Shown: positions 1 through 7,370, counted from the stretch's first letter. The stretch: DNA of 14,088 nucleotides from Coriobacteriales bacterium (GCA_031267175.1 JAIRZP010000006.1:1-14088); one strand, 5' to 3'. Translations and numbers: made by a program. Notes: generated from the letters alone by a model not told the origin.

Positions 1-71
1 GGGCCAGTTGTGTTATCGTATCAACTCGTGAGTTTTAGGCAAAGAGAAGAAAGGAACAGAAGGGTACGCAG

Positions 72-1406
72 ATGACAGACACGACGCAACTCAAGACGAG
101 GCCAGAACGGTATTTTCAGCCAGACATAGAAAAGGCCAGCTCGGATGCACTGTTTGCCGTGCAGAGTGAGCGGCTGCTTAAAACGGTGAATAATTGCTAC
201 GCCAACATCCCGTTTTATCGCACGGCCATGGATGCCCTCGGCGTACTGCCGGGCGACATCAAATCCGTGGATGATCTGAGCAAACTGCCCTTTACCACCA
301 AACAGGATATGCGCGACGCGTATCCCTTTGGCCTCTTTGCTATTGATGTGCACAGCAGGGTACAGCGTCTGCATGCGTCTTCCGGCACCACCGGCAACGC
401 GACGGTCTGCGGCTACACCCAGGAGGATATCGACAATTGGGGAGACTGCTTTGCCCGCAGCATTGCCCAGGTGGGCGGCGGGAGCGAGTCCATACTCCAG
501 ATAGCCTATGGCTACGGCCTCTTCACGGGCGGCCTCGGCGCACACGAGGGAGGCATCCGCATCGGCGCCACCATTCTGCCCATGAGCAGCGGCAACACCC
601 AGCGCCAGGTGCAGATGATGAACGACTTTGGCACGGACATCCTGGCCTGCACGCCGTCTTACGCCCTTCTCATTGCCGACACGGCCATAGAGATGGGCTA
701 CGACCCTGCCCGGGACTTCAAGCTCAGCGGTGCCATCCTCGGTGCCGAGCCCTGGAGCGAGGGCATGCGCCAGGAGATAGAAGACAAGCTGGGGGTCATT
801 GCCGTGGACATCTACGGCCTCTCCGAGATAATGGGCCCCGGTGTGAGCTGCGAATGTCGTGCCCAAAACGGGCTGCACGTAGCCGAGGATCAGTTCATCA
901 TCGAGATACTGGATCCTGAGACACTCCAGCCCGTGCCCGACGGAGAGTACGGCGAGGTCGTCTTTACCACGCTCTCCAAGGATTGCTCGCCGCTGCTGCG
1001 CTATCGCACCCGAGACATCAGCTGTATCGTGCCGGGCACCTGTTCGTGTGGACGCACGTTGCGCCGTATGGGCCGCATCTCCGGCCGCACCGACGACATG
1101 CTCATCATCCGCGGCGTCAACGTCTTTCCGAGCCAGTTCCAGCAGGCCATTGCCGAGTTTGCAGAGGTCACCAACCACTACGAGATCATTCTCACCCGCA
1201 AGGGCCAACTCGATAAGGTCGAGCTCAAGGTTGAGACAACGCCGGAGTTTGACTTTGACGAGATACGCAAGATTGAGGAGCTGCAACGGCGCATCGGCGA
1301 CGAGCTCAAGAGCAATCTGCAGGTAAGCGTGGATGTGAGTGTTGTGGAGCCCAAGTCCATCGAGCGCTCAATGGGCAAGGCCAAGCGGGTTATTGACCTG
1401 AGATAA
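72..1406 (+). CDS. paaK: Phenylacetate-CoA ligase (aryl-CoA ligase, PaaK family)
   Basis: This AMP-forming ligase of 444 residues activates an aryl acid such as phenylacetate or indoleacetate with ATP and CoA in the cytoplasm. Family motifs are in the expected order: the phosphate-binding loop SSGTTGNAT (103-111), YGLSE (248-252), the YRTRD segment (311-315) with its ribose-contacting Asp, GRTDDMLIIRGVNVFP (338-353), and a C-terminal SMGKAKRV (433-440) holding the catalytic-type lysine. Cys pairs at 260/262 and 324/326 could bind a metal, which is a guess. The ATG at 72 follows GAAGGG at a good distance. Length is normal for the family. The next gene, an ACT protein, starts 16 bases later and is probably co-transcribed. 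In anaerobes this pair often sits beside indolepyruvate:ferredoxin oxidoreductase genes, which would lie left of this window if present. A near-palindrome AACTC-GT-GAGTT at 23-34 lies upstream and could be the end of a preceding unit or an operator. The exact substrate is not visible. Confidence 0.93.
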   Translation: MTDTTQLKTRPERYFQPDIEKASSDALFAVQSERLLKTVNNCYANIPFYRTAMDALGVLPGDIKSVDDLSKLPFTTKQDMRDAYPFGLFAIDVHSRVQRLHASSGTTGNATVCGYTQEDIDNWGDCFARSIAQVGGGSESILQIAYGYGLFTGGLGAHEGGIRIGATILPMSSGNTQRQVQMMNDFGTDILACTPSYALLIADTAIEMGYDPARDFKLSGAILGAEPWSEGMRQEIEDKLGVIAVDIYGLSEIMGPGVSCECRAQNGLHVAEDQFIIEILDPETLQPVPDGEYGEVVFTTLSKDCSPLLRYRTRDISCIVPGTCSCGRTLRRMGRISGRTDDMLIIRGVNVFPSQFQQAIAEFAEVTNHYEIILTRKGQLDKVELKVETTPEFDFDEIRKIEELQRRIGDELKSNLQVSVDVSVVEPKSIERSMGKAKRVIDLR

Positions 1407-1422
1407 CGGGAGAGGATCTACC

Positions 1423-1839
1423 ATGCCAAACCAAGTAACCGTGTTTTTGGAGAATGAACAGGGCCGTCTGGCCGCCCTGTGCCGTACCCTGGCCAGCGCC
1501 GGTGTCAACATGAGTGCGCTCACCGTGGCCGACACCGCTTCGTATGGCGTGGCCCGCCTTTTGGTGGACGAGCCCGAGGCCGCGGCCGAAGCCCTGCTGG
1601 ACGCGGGCTATCGCGCCAAGCTCACCGACGTCTCCGCCGTTGAGATCCCCAATGTGGTGGGCAGCCTTGCTCCCCTGTTGGAGGCTTTTGACGAGGCGGG
1701 CCTCAACCTTGAATATGCCTATTGCTTTGGCTCGGGTCAGGAGACCGTCACGGTGGTCTTCAGGGTCGAGAACCCCGAAGGCATCGCAGAGATTGTTGCG
1801 CGGCTCGGCTACAGGCTGCTTCACTCCGCAGATCTGTAA
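1423..1839 (+). CDS. Tandem ACT-domain amino-acid-binding protein
   Basis: This small protein of 138 residues consists of two ACT domains (roughly 4-67 and 69-138) with nothing attached. The first opens with VTVFLENEQGRLAALC and ASAGVNM, the usual beta-turn-helix of ACT folds, where the Gly-Arg turn meets the ligand. The second repeats the pattern around NVVGSLAPLLEAFDEAGLN. ACT domains bind amino acids or related small ligands and usually control an enzyme. The start follows a strong GGGAGAGG site 16 bases after paaK, so translation is probably linked to the ligase. Stand-alone double-ACT proteins next to aryl-CoA ligases are a recurring arrangement; sensing of an aromatic amino acid is the likely role (inference). 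No catalytic domain is present. Confidence 0.88.
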   Translation: MPNQVTVFLENEQGRLAALCRTLASAGVNMSALTVADTASYGVARLLVDEPEAAAEALLDAGYRAKLTDVSAVEIPNVVGSLAPLLEAFDEAGLNLEYAYCFGSGQETVTVVFRVENPEGIAEIVARLGYRLLHSADL

Positions 1840-1868
1840 TGCAGAGCCAGTGACCCAATGAGGTAGTT

Positions 1869-3278
1869 TTGGCAAAAAATACCAAAAACACCAAAGGCGC
1901 CAAAAAGGCCAGGACCGCCAAAAAGGCCTCGGAAGCGCAGGTACCCAAGCGTACCCAGAACAACCAGCAGAAAACCTGGCAGTACTTCGTCAGGCTGGTC
2001 ATCATCATCCTGCTGGTTCTGGCGCTGGGCGGCTCGCTCTGCTTTGGCATCATAGGCTCTGCCTATTCGCTGCCGCTACAGACCGAGGCCCGGCAAGGCG
2101 ATGTTGTTGACGGCCAACCGGCACAGGTCTACGAGGCGGTGGCCGATGGCCTGCCGTATGTGGAGGCTCCCAAGGCGGCGCTCTGTACCAAAGAGGGCCG
2201 CATACTCTTCGAGCGCAACATCGACGAGCAGGTCACGATGGCTTCCACCACCAAGATGATGACGGCCATCGTCGCGCTTGAGAGTACTGCGCTCGACACG
2301 CCGCTCACGGTTACCTACGGTGCGGCCAACACCGACGGCACCGACGCGGGCCTGGAGGAGGGCATGACCCTCAGCCTGCTGGACTGTCTCTATGCCCTGC
2401 TGCTGCCCTCCGGCAACGATGCTGCCGTGGTTATTGCCGAGAACATAGCAGACATGGAAGGCCGCTTTGTGCAGTTGATGAACGACAAGGCTGCCGAGCT
2501 GGGCATGGCCTCGACGCTGTACGCCGATGCCTCGGGGCTTTCGGTAGAAAACCACTACACCACCGCGCGCGACTATCTGGCCTTGGCCCGCTACTGCATG
2601 GGCAACAGCACCTTCCGGCAGATTGTGGCTACGAGCAGCTATCAGGCAGACATCGGTGGGAGGATCCTCACCTTTGCCACGACTGACGAGTTAGACGTGT
2701 ACCTTACCGAAGGCCAGGCCATCGGCATCAAGACCGGCTACACCGACGAGGCAGGCTACTGCTTTATCGGAGCAGCGGACGCAGGCGGCATCGAGCTCTA
2801 TACGGTGGTGTTTAACGCTCCCACCGCCGAACAGCGTTTTATCGATACGGCCGATATGCTGGAGTGGGGGTTCAGACATTACCGAACCATCGAGCTCATC
2901 AATACCTCGCAGCAGGTGGCAGATATTGCCCTGCTCAGCTGGATAGATGAGACCGTGGCGGCCTATGTGCCGGTAGCCGTGCGCGTGGAGATCTTCGACC
3001 TCAAAGGCGCTATAAGCCAGGAGATTACTACGACCGATATCGAGGGAGAAGCCTCCAAGGGCCAGATCTGTGGAAAGATTATCTGGTCTCAGGGTGAGGA
3101 GGTGCTTATCGCCTCCGATGTCGTGGTAGCCCAGACGGTGCTGGCCCCCGACTTCTGGGAAGGCCTCGGCATTGGCTGGCAGCGTTTCTGGGGCGGCTTC
3201 TCAGGGAGTCCTTCTCACGCGGAGACGGCAATTCTTCTCCAGAACAGACTTGAGGTTCCCGCGGCACAGTCTACCTGA
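1869..3278 (+). CDS. D-alanyl-D-alanine carboxypeptidase (S11 family, low-MW penicillin-binding protein)
   Basis: This enzyme trims the terminal D-Ala from peptidoglycan stem peptides outside the membrane. The three active-site motifs of serine penicillin-binding proteins are present: S-T-T-K (126-129, nucleophile Ser126), S-G-N (181-183) and K-T-G (288-290). The N-terminus is a very basic Lys/Thr-rich tail (1-38) followed by one hydrophobic segment (about 41-63). The protein therefore looks like an N-terminal membrane anchor with the catalytic domain outside, not a cleaved secreted form. A beta-rich C-terminal domain (about 340-420) ends in a Trp/Phe-rich stretch. The start is TTG at 1869, with AGG at 1861-1863; the ATG at 1858 runs straight into TAG and cannot be used. 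At 469 residues it is somewhat long for the family. It lies 29 bases after the ACT gene and may share its transcript. Confidence 0.93.
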   Translation: MAKNTKNTKGAKKARTAKKASEAQVPKRTQNNQQKTWQYFVRLVIIILLVLALGGSLCFGIIGSAYSLPLQTEARQGDVVDGQPAQVYEAVADGLPYVEAPKAALCTKEGRILFERNIDEQVTMASTTKMMTAIVALESTALDTPLTVTYGAANTDGTDAGLEEGMTLSLLDCLYALLLPSGNDAAVVIAENIADMEGRFVQLMNDKAAELGMASTLYADASGLSVENHYTTARDYLALARYCMGNSTFRQIVATSSYQADIGGRILTFATTDELDVYLTEGQAIGIKTGYTDEAGYCFIGAADAGGIELYTVVFNAPTAEQRFIDTADMLEWGFRHYRTIELINTSQQVADIALLSWIDETVAAYVPVAVRVEIFDLKGAISQEITTTDIEGEASKGQICGKIIWSQGEEVLIASDVVVAQTVLAPDFWEGLGIGWQRFWGGFSGSPSHAETAILLQNRLEVPAAQST

Positions 3279-3503
3279 GCGCCCCGCGGCCCAGACTTTT
3301 GGCCTACAGCCTTTGTCAGTACCCACTGCCCGTACCACCGTCAGCAGCAATTGTTCGTACCCAACGCCAGCACCAACTGCTCGTACCCGATGACCGTACC
3401 CGATGACCGCAGCCACGAAGTGCACTGCCAGGCCCGACCCCTGTTCTGCCCCTGCCCCACCGGCCCCGACCAAGCCCCCTCGACCGAGTACAGGAGAAGC
3501 ACC
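3279..3503 (+). other. Non-coding spacer between the carboxypeptidase and the GcvT-like gene
   Basis: These 225 bases hold no convincing gene. Two CCGCGG palindromes (3259-3264, inside the preceding gene, and 3284-3289) can pair ahead of a short TTTT at 3297-3300, giving at best a weak terminator. The middle is filled by the degenerate 13-base-phased repeat listed separately. A Shine-Dalgarno site AGGAGAAG (3492-3499) closes the region just before the ATG at 3504. Confidence 0.6.
3318..3407 (+). repeat. Degenerate 13-base-phased repeat with GTACC core
   Basis: The core GTACC recurs at 3319, 3332, 3357, 3383 and 3396, spaced 13, 25, 26 and 13 bases, so close to multiples of 13. The last two units are identical copies of CGTACCCGATGAC (3382-3394 and 3395-3407). 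A longer imperfect pair, CAATTGTTCGTACCC (3348-3362) and CAACTGCTCGTACCC (3374-3388), differs at two positions. It looks like a decayed small tandem array in the intergenic gap. Its function is unknown. Confidence 0.7.
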
Positions 3504-4286
3504 ATGGAGGAAACCGGCACCTATTTCGCAGACGTTTCTCGTATTGGCAAGATCCGACTCAGCGGCAAGAGTTCCCCTGAGTTTGTCAACGTCATGACGA
3601 CCGTAGAGCATTGGCGCCTTGAGACACCGGGACAGGCCGCCATTGCGCTTGTCCTCAACGCAGAGGGCGAGATCATCGATCTCGTGATGATAGGCCGCAC
3701 CGGCGAGCACGAGTACATCCTTATTACCAGCCCCGAGACCGTCTGTGAGCTCACCGAATGGCTTGAGGCCCATGCCGGGCTTGCCAACAGTGAGGGCGCT
3801 GCCGTGTTTGAGGACATCAAGGTGGAGGACAGGACCGACCGCATCGGTGCCTTTGCCCTCTACGGCCCCGATGCCCAGATGATCCTCGATGAGATGAGCA
3901 AGTCCGACGTGAGCGCGGAGCTGGGCGAGAAGAACCTGACGCTCGTGAGCATCGGCAGGCTGCAGGTGATGATCCTGCGCTGGCCCCTGCTGCGTTCTCA
4001 CGGCCAGGACATGCCCCTTAAAGCAGAGGGAGAGGTCTTTGAGGTGTATCTGCCCGCAAAGGCCACAGACGACTTCAAGAAGATACTGCTGAGCTTTGCG
4101 GAGATAGACCCCGAGGACTATGGGGAGTATTTTGCCCGGCGGCGCAGGGCCCATACCTGCTTTGACGCTGCCGAGCAGGATGTCTATATCCGGCCCGAGA
4201 CCGCAGGCCTCAAGGCCCTGCTGCGCTCAGACGCAGACTTCGTAGGCGCCCGCGCACTGAGAAAGCTCGGCATACTCTCCCATTGA
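3504..4286 (+). CDS. GcvT/YgfZ-like folate-binding protein, short form
   Basis: This protein of 260 residues matches the first two-thirds of glycine-cleavage T protein (aminomethyltransferase). Visible family segments are DVSRIGK (10-16), LNAEGEIID (51-59), ALYGP (118-122), RPETAGL (230-236, like the usual PLEAGL) and DFVGARAL (245-252, like DFIGREAL). The sequence stops there, so the C-terminal barrel of about 100 residues is absent; ordinary T proteins are about 360 residues. The usual paired Asp-Asp after the LNxxGGII segment is a single Asp59 followed by Leu, so one acidic position of the folate pocket is changed. No gcvH or gcvP is nearby, and a role in classical glycine cleavage is doubtful. 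It may be a folate-dependent methyl-handling or YgfZ-type protein. The ATG at 3504 is chosen because AGGAGAAG sits directly upstream; an in-frame TTG at 3351 would add 51 low-complexity residues from the repeat region. Confidence 0.75.
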   Translation: MEETGTYFADVSRIGKIRLSGKSSPEFVNVMTTVEHWRLETPGQAAIALVLNAEGEIIDLVMIGRTGEHEYILITSPETVCELTEWLEAHAGLANSEGAAVFEDIKVEDRTDRIGAFALYGPDAQMILDEMSKSDVSAELGEKNLTLVSIGRLQVMILRWPLLRSHGQDMPLKAEGEVFEVYLPAKATDDFKKILLSFAEIDPEDYGEYFARRRRAHTCFDAAEQDVYIRPETAGLKALLRSDADFVGARALRKLGILSH

Positions 4287-4390
4287 CAAACCCCCCCTGC
4301 AATCGACCATGAGAGGCCGTCCGGTAACGCAATCTGAACAACTTTCCTGATTCTCCGATTTCTCACTGGACTCGGGCATGCCAATTGCGG

Positions 4391-4396
4391 TATCAT
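4391..4396 (+). promoter_or_regulatory. Candidate -10 box for infA and the alpha operon
   Basis: TATCAT at 4391-4396 is followed by an A-rich AAAC and lies about 45 bases before the infA start, in the first AT-rich stretch after the GcvT-like gene. A weak -35 like TGGACT lies 18 bases upstream. The position suits a separate promoter for infA and the ribosomal genes, but the -35 match is poor. Confidence 0.4.
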
Positions 4397-4441
4397 AAAC
4401 GGCTGTGTTTTTTGGAGTACAAAGAGGAAAGACCTGATAGC

Positions 4442-4660
4442 TTGGCAAAAGAAGACGCGATAGAACTTGAGGGAACGGTTATTGAGCCGCTCCCCAACGC
4501 TATGTTCAAAGTGGAGTTGGAAAACGGCCATGTTGTGCTTGCGCATATCTCTGGTAAGATGCGTATGCACTACATTCGCATTCTGCCCGGGGACAGGGTT
4601 ACGGTGGAGCTATCCCCCTACGACCTTTCGCGCGGCAGGATAACCTATCGTTTCAAATAA
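4442..4660 (+). CDS. infA: Translation initiation factor IF-1
   Basis: IF-1 binds the A site of the 30S subunit during initiation. From the TTG at 4442 the product is exactly 72 residues, the standard bacterial length. It opens MAKEDAIELEGTV and contains FKVELENGHVVLAHISGKMR, LPGDRVTVELSPYDL and the terminal RGRITYRFK typical of the S1/OB fold. An in-frame ATG at 4385 would add 19 residues with no counterpart in the family, so the TTG is preferred. The upstream AGAGG (4423-4427) is rather distant, about 14 bases. infA opens the ribosomal cluster here, directly after an unrelated GcvT-like gene. The usual upstream neighbours map, adk and secY are not adjacent. Confidence 0.96.
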   Translation: MAKEDAIELEGTVIEPLPNAMFKVELENGHVVLAHISGKMRMHYIRILPGDRVTVELSPYDLSRGRITYRFK

Positions 4661-4749
4661 CGGAACCAACCAAACCAGTGCAAAAAATTACCGCCTGCGG
4701 CTGCGGCGTGAGAATAGAGTACACAAGATATCATGAGAGGAGGAGACGG

Positions 4750-4863
4750 ATGAAGGTGCGTCCCTCTGTAAAGAAGATGTGCGATAAATGTAAAATCATC
4801 CGGCGCCACGGCCGGGTTCTTGTCATATGCGAGAATCCGCGCCATAAGCAGCGCCAGGGCTAG
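4750..4863 (+). CDS. rpmJ: 50S ribosomal protein L36
   Basis: This is the small zinc-ribbon protein of the large subunit, 37 residues. The sequence MKVRPSVKKMCDKCKIIRRH is diagnostic. Cys11, Cys14, Cys27 and His32 form the zinc site, so this is the metal-binding (C+) version. The ATG at 4750 follows an excellent GAGAGGAGGAG site; a longer reading frame from 4678 exists but its extra residues are not family-like. It ends 15 bases before rpsM. Confidence 0.97.
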   Translation: MKVRPSVKKMCDKCKIIRRHGRVLVICENPRHKQRQG

Positions 4864-4878
4864 GAAGGGAGTTACTCT

Positions 4879-5247
4879 ATGGCCCGTATTGCCGGTGTTG
4901 ACCTGCCGCGCGAGAAGCGCGTGGAGATCGGGTTGACCTATATCTACGGCATTGGGCTCACCACCGCCAAGCAGATCCTTACTGCAACCGGTGTTGACCC
5001 CGACACTCGTGTGAAAGACCTCTCTGAGGAAGAAACGGTAAAACTCCGCGAATACATTGATAAGAACCTGATGATAGAGGGCGACCTGCGCCGTGAGACC
5101 TCCATGAACATCAAGCGTTTGATGGAGATCGGCTGCTATCGCGGCCTCCGGCATCGTCGCGGCCTTCCCGTGCGTGGCCAACGTACACATACCAACGCAC
5201 GCACCCGCAAAGGCCCGAGGAAGCAGATCGGAGGCAAGAAGAAGTAA
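4879..5247 (+). CDS. rpsM: 30S ribosomal protein S13
   Basis: S13 sits in the head of the small subunit and contacts the P-site tRNA and bridges to L5. The product has 122 residues, the normal length. It starts MARIAGVDLPREKR, carries the helix-two-turn-helix region YIYGIGLTTAKQIL (21-34), and ends with the conserved basic tail GCYRGLRHRRGLPVRGQRTH (85-104) and NARTRKGPRK. AAGGGAG (4865-4871) precedes the start. Its stop codon shares one base with the rpsK start (TAATG), indicating translational coupling. The leader is only 15 bases, leaving no room for an E. coli-type S4-binding pseudoknot here. Confidence 0.98.
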   Translation: MARIAGVDLPREKRVEIGLTYIYGIGLTTAKQILTATGVDPDTRVKDLSEEETVKLREYIDKNLMIEGDLRRETSMNIKRLMEIGCYRGLRHRRGLPVRGQRTHTNARTRKGPRKQIGGKKK

Positions 5248-5642
5248 TGGCAAAGAAACAGGCACGTACCCGTATCAGGCGCTCAGAGCGCAAAAACATA
5301 GCTGTTGGACAGGCGCATATCAAGTCTACCTTCAACAACACCATCATTACGATTACCGATCCGCAGGGCAACACCATTGCCTGGCAGAGCGCGGGTACGG
5401 TAGGATTCAAGGGCTCACGTAAATCCACGCCCTTTGCTGCCCAACTGGCAGCCGAGCAGTGTGCGAGGATTGCTGGTGAGCATGGTGTGCGTAAGGTGAG
5501 CGTCTTTGTCAAGGGCCCCGGCTCCGGACGCGAGACGGCAATCCGTACCCTTCAGGCCAACGGTCTGGAGATTGCCAGCATCCAGGATTGCACGCCCATA
5601 CCTCACAACGGCGTGCGGCAGCGCAAACGTCGTCGCGTGTAG
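5247..5642 (+). CDS. rpsK: 30S ribosomal protein S11
   Basis: S11 forms part of the platform of the small subunit. The 131-residue product shows the family core GQAHIKSTFNNTIITITD (21-38), GFKGSRKSTPFAAQ (53-66), VKGPGSGRETAIR (88-100) and the invariant end DCTPIPHNGVRQRKRRRV (114-131). The start overlaps the rpsM stop by one base, with no intergenic sequence. A gap of 121 bases with potential hairpins follows before rpsD. Confidence 0.98.
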   Translation: MAKKQARTRIRRSERKNIAVGQAHIKSTFNNTIITITDPQGNTIAWQSAGTVGFKGSRKSTPFAAQLAAEQCARIAGEHGVRKVSVFVKGPGSGRETAIRTLQANGLEIASIQDCTPIPHNGVRQRKRRRV

Positions 5643-5659
5643 CCCGCCAACGCAGCCGC

Positions 5660-5733
5660 GCTCGGTTCATCACGAACACGAGCAGCTACGGCAGCTTACC
5701 AGCATCCTGATGGCGCCTTGCAGACCTCAGGCG
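5660..5733 (+). promoter_or_regulatory. Hairpin-containing leader of rpsD
   Basis: The rpsK-rpsD gap can form two stems. The first (5660-5683) pairs GCTCG-GTTC with GAAC-CGAGC around loop ATCAC, with a single bulged A at 5678: nine base pairs, and an outer GCCG/CGGC pairing (5655-5658 with 5689-5692) may extend it. The second (5714-5733) pairs CGCCT with AGGCG. Neither is followed by a clear T run, so these do not look like terminators. A leader bound by S4 itself is possible, since S4 autoregulates in several bacteria, but this is inference. AAAGGA at 5750-5755 is the rpsD ribosome site. Confidence 0.4.
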
Positions 5734-5763
5734 TTGTCATCGCACGTATGAAAGGAACACACA

Positions 5764-6390
5764 ATGGCTAGATATACAGGGGCAGATTGCAGGCTCTGTC
5801 GCCGTGAAGGAGCAAAGCTCTTCTTAAAGGGAGACCGTTGCTACTCGGATAAATGCGCCCTCGAGCGGCGTGATTATCCTCCCGGAGACGCCGGCAAAAA
5901 GCGCCCCAAAGAGTCCGAATATCGCATTCAGTTGCGTGAGAAGCAAAAGACCAAGCGTATCTACGGCCTGCTTGAGAAGCAGTTTCGTGGCTACTATGAG
6001 CTGGCCAACCGCCAGACCGGCATTACCGGTGACAACCTCCTGCGCATCCTTGAGAGCCGTCTGGACAACGTGGTCTACCGCCTTGGCTTCGCCAAGAGCC
6101 GCGATGAGGCCCGCCAGCAGGTGCGCCATGGCCATATCTCCGTCAATGGCCGCCGCGTGGACATTCCGTCTTATCGCGTCAAGGCCGGAGATCTCGTGGC
6201 GGTGCTGCCCAAGGCCCGCGAACTGCTGGTCATCAAGAGTGCTCTGATTTCTTCTGAGCGCACCGAGGTGCCGCAGTGGCTGGAGGTTGACATCGAGAAA
6301 CTCCAGGGCTCTGTGCTTGGCCTGCCCGAACGCAGCCAGATCGACTTGGATATACGCGAGCAGCTCATCGTCGAGTTGTACTCCAAATAG
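5764..6390 (+). CDS. rpsD: 30S ribosomal protein S4 (zinc-binding type)
   Basis: S4 is a primary 16S rRNA-binding protein and often a translational repressor of its own operon. The 208-residue product begins MARYTGADCRLCRREG and has Cys9, Cys12, Cys26 and Cys31, the four-cysteine zinc knuckle of the C+ form. The S4 RNA-binding domain follows around 98-160, with LESRLDNVVYRLGFAKSRDEAR split across its start and GHISVNGRRVDIPSYRVKAGD in its core. It ends with EQLIVELYSK, a normal terminus. rpoA starts 26 bases downstream. The preceding 121-base gap is the longest within the rpsM-rpoA part and contains possible regulatory stems. Confidence 0.98.
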   Translation: MARYTGADCRLCRREGAKLFLKGDRCYSDKCALERRDYPPGDAGKKRPKESEYRIQLREKQKTKRIYGLLEKQFRGYYELANRQTGITGDNLLRILESRLDNVVYRLGFAKSRDEARQQVRHGHISVNGRRVDIPSYRVKAGDLVAVLPKARELLVIKSALISSERTEVPQWLEVDIEKLQGSVLGLPERSQIDLDIREQLIVELYSK

Positions 6391-6416
6391 CACCGGTGAG
6401 ATAAGGAGATAGTTCG

Positions 6417-7370
6417 ATGACAGAGTTCATGAAACCGCAAGTTACCGTAGAAATTGTCGATAGCACGCTCAGCCGCTTTATCGCCGAGCCGCTGGAACGC
6501 GGCTATGGCCAGACCCTCGGCAACAGTGTGCGCAGAGTGCTGCTGTCCTCGCTCGACGGTGCCGCGGTCACAGCCATCAGGATAGAAGGCGTGCAGCACG
6601 AGTTCAGTGTGGCCGAGGGCGTTATCGAGGACGTTACTGACATAGTCCTCAACGTCAAGGGCCTGGTATTCAGCTCGCTGGGCACCGCCAACGAGGGCAT
6701 CGCCAGCGTCATGGTGGAGGGTACCAAAAAGGAGACGGTCGTCACCGGGGCCGATCTGGATATTCCTGCTGATTTCATCCTCATCAACCCCGAGCACGTC
6801 ATTGCCACGCTCGCCGAGGGAGGCAAGCTGGAGATGACACTTCGCCTGGGGGTCGGTCGCGGCTATATTTCGGCGGAGCGCAACAAACTGGCCTCTGATC
6901 CCATCGGCTACATCCACGTGGACTCGCTCTTCAGTCCGGTGCGCCGGTGCACGATGAGCGTCACCGACACCCGCGTGGGCCAGCGCACCGACTACGACAA
7001 GCTGGTGCTGGAGGTCGAGACCAACGGTGCCACTTCGCCCTCAGAAGCGGTCGTGCGGGCCGCCAATATCATCAAGCAGCACATGGACGCGTTCATGGTA
7101 CTCAGCGACGACGAAGAAATCGCCGCCGAGGCCCAGTCCATCTTTGCACACGAGGACACCACCTCCAATACCGAACTGGAAAAGCAGGTGGAGGAGCTGG
7201 ATCTTTCCGTGCGCTCCTACAACTGCCTCAAGCGAGCGGGCATCCATGGTGTGCGCCAGTTGGTGGACTTCTCTGAGAACGACCTGTTAAACATCCGTAA
7301 TTTTGGCGCAAAGTCCATTGAAGAAGTCAAGGACAAGCTCCAAACCATGGGCCTCGGCCTTAAACCATAA
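6417..7370 (+). CDS. rpoA: DNA-directed RNA polymerase subunit alpha
   Basis: The alpha subunit dimerises to nucleate RNA polymerase assembly and contacts UP elements and activators. The N-terminal domain (1-230) has the dimerisation signature LERGYGQTLGNSVRRVLLSS (26-45). An acidic linker (231-260) leads to the C-terminal domain (261-317), LDLSVRSYNCLKRAGIHGV with the DNA-contacting Arg266, then NIRNFGAKSIEEVK. It is 317 residues, normal length. The ATG at 6417 follows AAGGAG in the preceding 20 bases; a second in-frame Met is at residue 5. The next gene, rplQ, is 159 bases away. Confidence 0.98.
   Translation: MTEFMKPQVTVEIVDSTLSRFIAEPLERGYGQTLGNSVRRVLLSSLDGAAVTAIRIEGVQHEFSVAEGVIEDVTDIVLNVKGLVFSSLGTANEGIASVMVEGTKKETVVTGADLDIPADFILINPEHVIATLAEGGKLEMTLRLGVGRGYISAERNKLASDPIGYIHVDSLFSPVRRCTMSVTDTRVGQRTDYDKLVLEVETNGATSPSEAVVRAANIIKQHMDAFMVLSDDEEIAAEAQSIFAHEDTTSNTELEKQVEELDLSVRSYNCLKRAGIHGVRQLVDFSENDLLNIRNFGAKSIEEVKDKLQTMGLGLKP

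Noticed and set aside
21..1286. 421-residue minus-strand open frame opposite the aryl-CoA ligase
   Set aside because: Antisense shadow of a clear gene; GC-rich third positions keep the opposite frame open, and the translation shows no family motif.
3351..3503. Upstream TTG start extending the GcvT-like protein by 51 residues
   Set aside because: The extra residues come from the repeat region and are low in complexity, while the ATG at 3504 has AGGAGAAG directly before it and begins at the family N-terminus.
3201..4154. 317-residue minus-strand open frame opposite the GcvT-like gene
   Set aside because: Opposes a gene with recognisable T-protein motifs and a good ribosome site; its own product looks like random antisense sequence.
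4283..4288. TTGACA as a consensus -35 box
   Set aside because: It spans the stop codon of the GcvT-like gene and no -10-like sequence lies 16-18 bases downstream.
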